The position numbers were made by a program, and so were the translations under genes. Below, in pieces: positions 1 to 5,011 of a stretch of DNA of 5,011 bases. Under the pieces are notes generated by a model that saw nothing but the letters and a program-made list of their open reading frames with translations, had not been told where the DNA came from and did no database searches. Position 1 is the first letter of the stretch. Every line of letters starts with the position of its first letter. Source of the DNA: Anaerolineae bacterium (GTDB lineage: Bacteria > Chloroflexota > Anaerolineae > E26-bin7). The stretch is taken from assembly GCA_029933115.1 (NCBI GenBank), contig JAOZOT010000283.1:1-5011 (forward strand). Direction: 5' to 3'.

Positions 1-64
1 TCTTTTGCAATCAGACGGTTACTTTCCCGCAGGCTTGAAACTCACCTTGGCAGCAGAAAGTGCT

Positions 65-90
65 CTGCAGGCGTGACTTTATCGCCTCAG
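65..90 (-). terminator. Weak hairpin downstream of cmr5, possible operon terminator
   Basis: On the minus strand CTGAGGCG (90-83) pairs with CGCCT (73-69) plus CAG (67-65), with one bulged base at 68 and a 9-base loop. It starts 21 bases after the cmr5 stop. Only three T follow in a row, so termination by this element is doubtful. The rest of 1-111 shows no start codon with a ribosome site and no reading frame I can support. Confidence 0.22.
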
Positions 91-111
91 CCTGTGGGAG
101 GGTGACCTAGC

Positions 112-534
112 TCAGCCGGTCCCTTTAGCCTGATAGCGGACGTAGACCAAGGTGCGGTCCAGCAGGTCTTTGGCCAGAAATAGATTCTCCAATTCGCGTG
201 ATAACGTCCGGCCCACCTCCACACTATCCTCCACATCTTTCAGAGGCAGGCCAATCTGCTCCAGGCGAAGCAGGGCATGTTGCCCCGGCTTGCCTACCAA
301 GAGGTCCTCAAATACCGAGGTCACACGCCGCTCCGTTCGGGTGCCATTGTACCGCTTCCAGAGGATGAAGAGCAAAGCAGCGTATAGGCCATTTTCGTGG
401 AGGACGCTGAGCAACTTGGTGGCCAGATGCGAGATCTCACTGCCCGGCACTGCTTTCTCCCCCGTCGTCAAGCTGTCAACAATCCGCTTGGCATAGTCCA
501 CGCAGTAGAAATCCAGGTTCTCAATCGCTTTCAT
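112..534 (-). CDS. cmr5: Type III-B CRISPR-associated small subunit Cmr5
   Basis: A 140-residue, mostly helical protein that matches Cmr5 (TIGR01881 type) in its first half. LDFYCVDYAKRIVDSL (7-22) is followed by LATKLLSVLHENGLYAALLFILWK (within 37-60), where the N-G-L turn between two helices and the lysine after it are typical. Residues 82-133 fit the remaining helices. Cmr5 copies stack along the Cmr4 backbone and help hold the crRNA-target duplex; the protein has no catalytic site. I chose the ATG at 532-534 because GGAGAGG (547-541) lies 6 bases upstream. An in-frame GTG at 603 would add 23 residues rich in Cys and Arg that do not look like Cmr5, and I see no ribosome site for it. The length suits the family (about 120-150). 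It is the last gene in view and is separated from cmr4 by 86 bases, unlike the tightly packed genes before it. Confidence 0.85.
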   Translation of the reverse strand: MKAIENLDFYCVDYAKRIVDSLTTGEKAVPGSEISHLATKLLSVLHENGLYAALLFILWKRYNGTRTERRVTSVFEDLLVGKPGQHALLRLEQIGLPLKDVEDSVEVGRTLSRELENLFLAKDLLDRTLVYVRYQAKGTG

Positions 535-540
535 TGCACA

Positions 541-547
541 CCTCTCC
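541..547 (-). promoter_or_regulatory. Ribosome binding site that decides the cmr5 start
   Basis: GGAGAGG on the minus strand stands 6 bases before the ATG at 534. It supports the 140-residue form of Cmr5 over the 163-residue form that would begin at the GTG at 603. Confidence 0.6.
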
Positions 548-567
548 AATCCACATCCAACAGTTTG

Positions 568-587
568 GCAGCGGACTTGTCCACTGC
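568..587 (-). other. Hairpin between cmr4 and cmr5
   Basis: On the minus strand GCAGTGGA (587-580) pairs with TCCGCTGC (575-568) around a CAAG loop: 8 pairs, one of them a T-G (U-G) wobble. No T-run follows, so it is unlikely to terminate transcription. It lies 20 bases upstream of the cmr5 ribosome binding site, in the only wide gap within the cas genes, and might act on mRNA processing or on relative expression of the small subunit. Function is inference. Confidence 0.4.
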
Positions 588-620
588 GAGCTTTCCACCG
601 CACGTAGCTTGCTGGCGGCC

Positions 621-1592
621 TTACAGGTTCAACACCTGCAGTCGGCCCATGCCTCGGTTGGCCATTCCTCCCACACCCAGGTACTCCAGGTAGTCGAGGC
701 CCTCCTCCACTCTTTCGCGCACCCAGTCAATGTCGCGCTCTACCGGTTTCCCGTCGAGGAGGAAATCGCCGGGACGCTTGTAGATCACCTGGAACCAGAA
801 AATGGTAGCCCGGGGGATAGCTTCGTAGGTGAAGAGGGCTCCTTCCACGCTGGCTCCGGTGATGGCGCTGATGGCGGTGGAGGTGCGCACCTCCAGGTTA
901 TTGTTGACCACGTGGCTGAAGAGAGAGTCGGGTATCAGCACCAACCGATTCAGTATATCCTCCGAAAGGTTGGCCTCTTTCAGAAAAGCGATGCCCGTCT
1001 TGGTCAACGGCGCGCTCCGATGGGCAATGTCCAATAGCAACCAACCGAGGTTTAGGCGGTTGGCCTTGAGGGCAGTCTGTATCCGGTAGGAATTCCCTTC
1101 CACCTGGATGTTCACCCCCTCCTGAGGCAGGACTCTGGCCTCCACCAGAGAGCGGAGAGCCGTCGGTGAGGTGACCCACACCGGACCGATCATGGAAGAG
1201 ACGGGGAAGAAGAGAATCCGGGCATCGCTGAACTCGCTCATGCTGGGGAAGGCCCGCCCGTCCGGTCGAACAAAACCATAAGGGATGCAGACCGGGCAAT
1301 CGCGCTGCCCGCAGAGGCCACTCCCGTCGGGTCCAGAGCGCGCACAACTCTGGTAGATGACGTTGCCCTCCTCGTCTTCCACCGGGCGCTGATAACGTTC
1401 CGGATAGCGCATAGCTGTGTGGTGCCGAGCCACGCCGGCCAGGCTGGTGGCCGGAATCTTGGGCACCTTTGTGCCAGCCTCACGGACGATGGCGTTATCC
1501 ACCCGACCCAATTGCAGCCCGCCAGCGCCCACATGCACCGGCTCCAGAGCCAACAGGTAATAGGTTTTTGTCAAATACGGCTGTTCTGCCAT
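621..1592 (-). CDS. cmr4: Type III-B CRISPR-associated RAMP protein Cmr4 (Cas7 backbone, target-RNA nuclease)
   Basis: Cmr4 (COG1336/TIGR02580) forms the repeated backbone of the Cmr complex and cuts target RNA at 6-base intervals. From the ATG at 1592 the protein has 323 residues. LEPVHVGAGGLQLGRVDNAIVRE (within 16-38) is the diagnostic N-terminus, and D32 matches the catalytic aspartate of Cmr4. SDARILFFPVSS (122-133) and the segment WVTSPTAL (139-146) are Cmr4 signatures. The central part VRTSTAISAITGASVEGALFTYE (within 235-257) and the glycine loop LGVGGMANRGMG (305-316) complete the fold. Cysteines at 83, 94, 99 and 102 may hold a metal in place of the usual LFG region. The Lys of the SLKG motif is Ala here (SLAG, 50-53). 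A GTG at 1601 would form a GTGA overlap with the upstream stop, but the AAAGGAG (1607-1601) would then run into the start codon, so ATG 1592 with 8-base spacing is preferred. Confidence 0.93.
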   Translation of the reverse strand: MAEQPYLTKTYYLLALEPVHVGAGGLQLGRVDNAIVREAGTKVPKIPATSLAGVARHHTAMRYPERYQRPVEDEEGNVIYQSCARSGPDGSGLCGQRDCPVCIPYGFVRPDGRAFPSMSEFSDARILFFPVSSMIGPVWVTSPTALRSLVEARVLPQEGVNIQVEGNSYRIQTALKANRLNLGWLLLDIAHRSAPLTKTGIAFLKEANLSEDILNRLVLIPDSLFSHVVNNNLEVRTSTAISAITGASVEGALFTYEAIPRATIFWFQVIYKRPGDFLLDGKPVERDIDWVRERVEEGLDYLEYLGVGGMANRGMGRLQVLNL

Positions 1593-1597
1593 GTCCT

Positions 1598-2677
1598 TCA
1601 CTCCTTTGTCTGATGGGAACCAACGAGCCCTCTCGCCAGGTGGTCGGTCAGGGCTCGCAGCCCGGCGAAGGAACGATAGGTGTTCACCTTGGCTCCTTTC
1701 TTATCCCGCAGAGTAACGCCGGCTACCTCGATCAACCCACCGGCTATCTCGTGGTCAGAGGGGAATTTTTCCTGAGCCAGGCCGAATCCACGACTGCGCT
1801 TGGCCGAGAAGCCAAGGTGCTTCATCACCGTTTCCACCGCCTCGGTGATGGCCTGCAAGTCCTCGCCTGCTTCCCGTCGGATGCGTTCCCGCTCCCGGCC
1901 GATGAGGTCAAAGGGGATGTAAAGCAGGCTGAAAAAGCCACCCGCCCCTGGTGGGACAATCTCCAGAATAATGGGCACGGTGCCCGCTTTGGTCACCCGA
2001 CTGTGGGGGTTGATCACCTCCAGGTCAATGCAGTCGAAAAAAGTGGGATAGAAAGTGAGCCGTCCTCGCTGGTCGAATTCCCGCTCTCCGCGAGGTGAAC
2101 CGAAAAGGCGGAGCAGAAGGGGTGAATCCTTTCCGTGTTGCCGGCGCACAGCGTGGCGCAGAGCCCCTTTCCAGGTGCTAGCCCGCACCATAGGCACCTG
2201 GAAGACTCTCTCCCTCATCAGCGGGTTCTCATGAATGTAAAAGGTATCATCTCCCTTGCTGTAAAAGGGACGGGCCAAGGTAAATCGGAATTGCAGGAAG
2301 AAAGAGTAGCGAGGCAAACGGTCAATATCCACCCGCGGAGGGTAGATGCCCAGGTCAGCCATCTGCCCCAAGGCAGGTCGGATCGCCTGCTGAGTGTAAG
2401 GGTTTTTGCCCCAACGACGGGTATGCAGTAGGCTGGCATAACCACCGCCGTAACGACGGTGGCCACTTTTGGCCCGCTCCAGAGTTTCCTCTATCAACGC
2501 AGTAGCCAGGAGAGCGACGCGAGTGGGAATCCATTCCAGTTCACGGTAAGGCTGGCGGTGGTCACCCACTATACGTCGCACCTGATCCACCGTCTCGGTA
2601 GGGTAGCTAACGTAGAGGTCATAGGTACGGGGCCGCCCTTCCGCGCGGTTTTTACGCCTGTTATTTCTAGAGCTCAT
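1598..2677 (-). CDS. Cmr6-like RAMP-superfamily (Cas7-fold) protein with long N-terminal extension
   Basis: This 359-residue RAMP protein is probably the Cmr6 of the module, but divergent. Residues 1-120 are a basic extension I do not recognise, starting SSRNNRRKNR and containing HTRRWGKNPY (85-94). The RAMP core starts near 123. It has VPMVRASTWKGALR (161-174), the equivalent of the PGSSLKGxLR motif, then LFG (191-193), then GRLTFYPTFFDCIDLEVINPH (205-225) and VPIILEIVPPGAGGFFSLLY (234-253). The NPH-to-VPI order and the following E-x-VP-x-G strand recall Cmr6 (COG1604). The glycine loop is GFSAKRSRGFG (289-299). ENPLMRE (150-156) aligns without gaps to the Cmr4 segment holding its catalytic Asp, with Glu in that place. 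The ATG at 2675-2677 lies inside cmr1, follows an in-frame TGA directly, and has GAGGTG seven bases upstream. Alternatives are a Csm3/Cmr4-type or unclassified RAMP, so I leave the symbol empty. Confidence 0.75.
   Translation of the reverse strand: MSSRNNRRKNRAEGRPRTYDLYVSYPTETVDQVRRIVGDHRQPYRELEWIPTRVALLATALIEETLERAKSGHRRYGGGYASLLHTRRWGKNPYTQQAIRPALGQMADLGIYPPRVDIDRLPRYSFFLQFRFTLARPFYSKGDDTFYIHENPLMRERVFQVPMVRASTWKGALRHAVRRQHGKDSPLLLRLFGSPRGEREFDQRGRLTFYPTFFDCIDLEVINPHSRVTKAGTVPIILEIVPPGAGGFFSLLYIPFDLIGRERERIRREAGEDLQAITEAVETVMKHLGFSAKRSRGFGLAQEKFPSDHEIAGGLIEVAGVTLRDKKGAKVNTYRSFAGLRALTDHLARGLVGSHQTKE
1601..1607 (-). promoter_or_regulatory. Ribosome binding site that decides the cmr4 start
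   Basis: AAAGGAG on the minus strand lies at the end of the Cmr6-like gene. It is 8 bases before the ATG at 1592 but overlaps the in-frame GTG at 1601-1599 by one base, so it can only serve the ATG. The GTG start would add three residues and form a 4-base stop-start overlap. Confidence 0.7.
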
Positions 2678-3548
2678 TGATCACCACCTCTCCTTTCTTG
2701 GTACCACGCACACCCAAAGCCGCCAACCGGTCCATCACCTTGGTCAGCATAGTGCGGTCGGCGGCGTAACCCCAGAAGCGATTCCCCACCCGGAAGGAGA
2801 AAATCTTTTTGCTAACTCCTATCTTGCCGGCCAGGAAACCGCTGGAATCCACTTGCATCAGGTCATTGATAGCGCGCAGGTCGAGCCAATGGTCATCGTT
2901 GAAGAAAAAAAGGTCCAGGCGAGGAATCTGAGAGGGCTGGGCGGCCTGACGGCGCTGCATATCGGCCGAGTTAGCCAGAAGGCCTGCCAACCGGCGAGCC
3001 ACTTCCTCCCGGCTCAGTTCCGGGGCAGGAATATTTTCCCTCACTTCCACGACGCCGTAGTCGGGCTGCTCAGGGGGCTTGAGGGTGGTGCGGCCACCGA
3101 GGGAGCCATAGCGGTCAATGAGGTGGAGCACACGGGAGAGAAGCCAGCGTTCCTCCTCGGCCAAAGGCTTGACCTCCACGAAGCGCATTTGAAAGGTAAC
3201 ACCCTCCCGGCCGAGTTCAACCGGCATCCGGCCCTGAGCATCGGCCAACCGGAAATTGAACTTGCTGCTCCAGCCGGTGCAACCGAAGAGGCGACAAGCC
3301 GGACAGACATCACGCAGTCCATCCTCCACTTCCCCTGTAGCCTGGAAAGCGGCCTCGTTGAAAAAGCAGCGGTCGTCAACAGCCGTGGGATCGCAGGCGT
3401 AACCTCCCAGACCACGCACCAGGGCCTCGTACCACCAGCGAAGCGACCCGGCCAGTCCCGTCTCCCGGGCTTGGCTCGATTCACGATCCACCCCTCCTGT
3501 CCAAACGGGAGCCACAGTCTTCAGACGAGCCGTTAATATTTGGAGCAT
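2667..3548 (-). CDS. cmr1: Type III-B CRISPR-associated RAMP protein Cmr1
   Basis: The 293-residue protein fits Cmr1 (COG1367/TIGR01894) by pattern. The N-terminal strand TARLKTVAPVWTGGVD is followed by GLAGSLRWWYEALVRGLGG (31-49), the Cmr1 version of the RAMP helix in which the doubled Trp is characteristic. A segment CPACRLFGCTGWSSKFNF (82-99) supplies the LFG motif with two cysteines spaced CxxC; with C52 or C61 these might bind a metal, which is inference. The region DRYGSLGGRTTLKPPEQPDYG (within 145-165) looks like the glycine-rich RNA-contacting loop. In Cmr complexes Cmr1 sits at the crRNA 3' end and captures target RNA. It is somewhat shorter than the archaeal proteins of about 340 residues. 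The ATG at 3546-3548 has a near-ideal AAGGAGG (3560-3554) five bases upstream. It is the first cas gene after gap, and its end overlaps the next gene by 11 bases. Confidence 0.85.
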   Translation of the reverse strand: MLQILTARLKTVAPVWTGGVDRESSQARETGLAGSLRWWYEALVRGLGGYACDPTAVDDRCFFNEAAFQATGEVEDGLRDVCPACRLFGCTGWSSKFNFRLADAQGRMPVELGREGVTFQMRFVEVKPLAEEERWLLSRVLHLIDRYGSLGGRTTLKPPEQPDYGVVEVRENIPAPELSREEVARRLAGLLANSADMQRRQAAQPSQIPRLDLFFFNDDHWLDLRAINDLMQVDSSGFLAGKIGVSKKIFSFRVGNRFWGYAADRTMLTKVMDRLAALGVRGTKKGEVVINEL

Positions 3549-3599
3549 AGGTACCTCCTTCCCTCTCCAATCCCCTCACTGCAACGTACGATGCACCTG

Positions 3600-4613
3600 C
3601 TAGAGCCCTTTTCCGGCAATATAGTCTATCAAATCGGCCACACGGCAGGAGTAGCCCCATTCGTTGTCGTACCAGGCGACGACTTTGACCATGTCACCTT
3701 GCAAGACCTGGGTGAACTGGGCGTCCACAATGCTGGAACGGGGGTCACCTTTGTAGTCCATAGAGACCAGCGGCTCCTCGCTGTAGCCCAGGATGCCTTT
3801 CATAGGCCCCTCGGCTGCGGCCTTGAAAGCGGCGCGCAGTTCCTCGGTCGTCGTCTGCTTCTCCACTATAGCCACAAAGTCTACCACAGAGACCGTCGGG
3901 GTAGGCACGCGCAAGGCGTAGCCGTCGAACTTGCCGGCCAATTCCGGGATGACCAGGGCTACGGCTTTGGCCGCTCCGGTGGTAGTGGGGATGATATTCA
4001 GTGCCGCCGCCCGCGCCCGCCGCATGTCCTTGTGAGGCAAATCCAGAATGCGCTGGTCGTTGGTGTAGGAATGGATGGTGGTCATCAACCCTTTGACGAT
4101 GCCGAACTCATCGTTGACCACCTTGGCTGCCGGAGCCAGGCAGTTGGTGGTGCAAGAAGCGTTGGAGATGATGTGATGCTTCTGGGGATCGTACTTCTCT
4201 TCGTTCACGCCCAGGACGATGGTAATATCCTCATTCTTAGCCGGGGCGCTGATGATCACCTTCTTCGCCCCGGCCTCGAGGTGCCAGGCTGCTTTAGATG
4301 CCTCGCGGAACACCCCCGTAGATTCCACCACGATGCTCACCCCCAACTCACCCCAGGGTAGCTTAACCGGCTCACGCTCAGCAAACACCCTGATTTCCTG
4401 ACCGTTGACGATTAGATTGCCTCCCCTGACCTCCACTTGGCCGGGGAAACGGCCATAGTTCGAGTCGTATTTCAGCAGATGAGCATTGGTCTCGGCGTCA
4501 AAGAGGTCGTTGATAGCTACCACCTCAATAGTGTCCGGATAGTACTCTCCTATAGCCTTAAGGACTTGGCGTCCAATGCGACCGAATCCGTTAATACCGA
4601 CTTTGACAGCCAT
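3600..4613 (-). CDS. gap: Type I glyceraldehyde-3-phosphate dehydrogenase (NAD-dependent)
   Basis: This 337-residue protein is full length for the family and resembles Bacillus-type GAPDH throughout. It oxidises and phosphorylates glyceraldehyde 3-phosphate to 1,3-bisphosphoglycerate, or does the reverse in gluconeogenesis, in the cytoplasm as a tetramer. Visible landmarks are the Rossmann motif GINGFGRIG (residues 6-14), the catalytic cysteine C154 in SNASCTTNCLAP, the base H181 in TTIHSYTNDQ, the anion-site segment TTTGAAKA (210-217) and the C-terminal WYDNEWGYS (314-322). D36 in INDLFD and the Leu-Pro pair at 192-193 are the residues associated with NAD rather than NADP use, so a glycolytic GapA-type role is most likely. 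The ATG at 4611-4613 is preceded by AGGAGG (4628-4623) at 9 bases. The stop is TAG. The neighbours are yvcK upstream and cmr1 51 bases downstream; no pgk or tpi gene is in view. Confidence 0.98.
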   Translation of the reverse strand: MAVKVGINGFGRIGRQVLKAIGEYYPDTIEVVAINDLFDAETNAHLLKYDSNYGRFPGQVEVRGGNLIVNGQEIRVFAEREPVKLPWGELGVSIVVESTGVFREASKAAWHLEAGAKKVIISAPAKNEDITIVLGVNEEKYDPQKHHIISNASCTTNCLAPAAKVVNDEFGIVKGLMTTIHSYTNDQRILDLPHKDMRRARAAALNIIPTTTGAAKAVALVIPELAGKFDGYALRVPTPTVSVVDFVAIVEKQTTTEELRAAFKAAAEGPMKGILGYSEEPLVSMDYKGDPRSSIVDAQFTQVLQGDMVKVVAWYDNEWGYSCRVADLIDYIAGKGL

Positions 4614-4645
4614 CTATGTATTCCTCCTATTATTAAAAAGTTGGA

Positions 4646-4678
4646 AGACCTGACAGGTGTTCTCACTCTGCCAGGTCT
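4646..4678 (-). terminator. Hairpin between yvcK and gap, possible terminator or gap leader structure
   Basis: On the minus strand AGACCTGGCAG (4678-4668) pairs with CTGTCAGGTCT (4656-4646), giving 11 pairs with one G-U wobble. Inside it, GTG (4666-4664) pairs with CAC (4659-4657) around an AGAA loop, with one bulged base. The stem starts 3 bases after the yvcK stop. A run of five T follows, but only after a 6-base spacer, so it is a weaker intrinsic terminator than the stem alone suggests. It could instead sit in the leader of a joint yvcK-gap transcript, about 30 bases before the gap start codon. No convincing promoter is visible between the hairpin and gap; the AT-rich stretch there abuts the ribosome binding site. 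Confidence 0.5.
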
Positions 4679-4681
4679 GGT

Positions 4682-5011
4682 TTATCCACGCTGTTGATGA
4701 TAGAGCTCTATCACCTTGCGAGCCAATTTCTTTGAATCGTGGCGCCAGGCGTTCTCCACGTCAATCAGGTCTGCTGTGATCACCTGGTATTCCCCTTCTT
4801 CGTAGATCAAAGGCACGAACTCGATGTTCGCCTGGGGAGGGAGCTGGGCGTCAAAGTTGTCGTTGGCCAGCACGTAGGGAAAGACATCCTTTCCCACGTG
4901 GTCTTGCAGGGCCTGCACGTGGTCGCCTACGGTGAAGTGATCCGTCTCGCCTACCTGGGTGGCTACATTGCAGATGTATACTTTGACTGCCTGGGAGACG
5001 CGGATGGCCTG
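4682..5011 (-). CDS. yvcK: Gluconeogenesis factor YvcK/CofD-like protein, C-terminal part (5' end outside window)
   Basis: Reading on past the GTG at 4918 to the window edge keeps the frame open, so 109 residues plus a TAA stop (4682-4684) are visible and the N-terminal two thirds lie beyond 5011. The visible part begins with residues reading AIRVSQAVKVYICNVATQ, then VGETDHFTVGDHVQAL. This is the typical C-terminal motif of the YvcK family (2-phospho-L-lactate transferase CofD fold), where an N-x-x-TQ-x-GET segment precedes a D-H-V helix. Family knowledge: YvcK proteins are cytoplasmic, bind UDP-sugars, and in Bacillus are needed for growth on gluconeogenic carbon sources and for normal cell shape; they do not make coenzyme F420 as true CofD does. 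The gene lies 68 bases upstream of gap on the same strand, which fits a role in carbon metabolism. The GTG at 4918 is internal to the conserved domain and is not the start. Confidence 0.9.
   Translation of the reverse strand, partial: QAIRVSQAVKVYICNVATQVGETDHFTVGDHVQALQDHVGKDVFPYVLANDNFDAQLPPQANIEFVPLIYEEGEYQVITADLIDVENAWRHDSKKLARKVIELYHQQRG

Noticed and set aside
1..111. Search for a small gene after cmr5 on either strand
   Set aside because: One minus-strand frame stays open for about 30 codons but has no plausible start or ribosome site, and the others are broken by stops.
86..117. Direct repeat CTCAGCC at 86-92 and 111-117
   Set aside because: Seven bases repeated once is expected by chance, and one copy includes the cmr5 stop codon.
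535..603. Alternative GTG start giving a 163-residue Cmr5
   Set aside because: The extra 23 residues are unlike Cmr5, no ribosome site precedes the GTG, and a good one precedes the ATG at 534.
534..1037. Plus-strand frame, 167 codons, opposite the end of cmr4
   Set aside because: Antisense shadow of the high-GC cmr4 codons; low-complexity Gly/His-rich translation without a domain.
1469..2098. Plus-strand frame, 209 codons, opposite the cmr4/cmr6-like junction
   Set aside because: It spans two real minus-strand genes and their junction, and has no recognisable motif.
2853..3536. Long plus-strand frame, 227 codons, opposite cmr1
   Set aside because: Fully antisense to a gene with recognisable Cmr1 motifs, with no family resemblance of its own.
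3540..4361. Long open frame on the plus strand, 273 codons, opposite gap
   Set aside because: It lies antisense to a clear GAPDH gene, its composition follows from the codon bias of that gene, and it resembles no protein family.
4623..4640. AT-rich TTTTTAATAATAGG on the minus strand as a -10 box for gap
   Set aside because: A start from it would fall in or after the gap ribosome binding site, so it cannot serve as the gap promoter.

Overview
The window carries six genes, all on the minus strand, so transcription runs from high to low coordinates. They form two blocks. The first is central carbon metabolism: the C-terminal part of a YvcK/CofD-like gluconeogenesis factor (cut by the right edge) and a complete type I glyceraldehyde-3-phosphate dehydrogenase gene (gap). 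The second is part of a type III-B CRISPR-Cas effector module of RAMP-superfamily proteins. In transcription order it reads cmr1, a cmr6-like gene, cmr4, cmr5.

Region by region, 5011-4682 is the yvcK end. 4681-4614 is a short intergenic stretch with a strong hairpin and the gap ribosome binding site. 4613-3600 is gap. 3599-3549 is a 51-base gap with no terminator that I can see. 3548-2667 is cmr1, which overlaps the cmr6-like gene (2677-1598) by 11 bases. cmr4 (1592-621) follows within a few bases, then cmr5 (534-112) after an 86-base gap that holds a hairpin. 111-1 holds no gene I can support, only a weak hairpin and a stretch at about 18-41 that resembles the end of a type III CRISPR repeat.

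Working together, the Cmr proteins would form much of the backbone and small subunits of a crRNA-guided RNA-targeting complex. Cmr4 would be the repeating Cas7 backbone and target-RNA nuclease, Cmr5 the small subunit, and Cmr1 plus the Cmr6-like protein the subunits at the crRNA 3' end. The Cas10 subunit (Cmr2), Cmr3, adaptation genes, CARF effectors and a clear array are all absent from the window. The module is therefore incomplete here. The missing parts may lie beyond position 1 or elsewhere in the genome.

The organism is a bacterium of moderately high GC. The gene set suggests a thermophilic or environmental lineage, and I lean towards Chloroflexota because of the yvcK-gap pairing and the style of the intergenic palindrome. 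That assignment is inference and weakly supported. I see no sign of an entirely new system. The points that merit a second look are the close coupling of the cas genes to gap, the missing Cas10, and the unusual Cmr6-like protein, which has a Cmr4-like loop and a long N-terminal extension.
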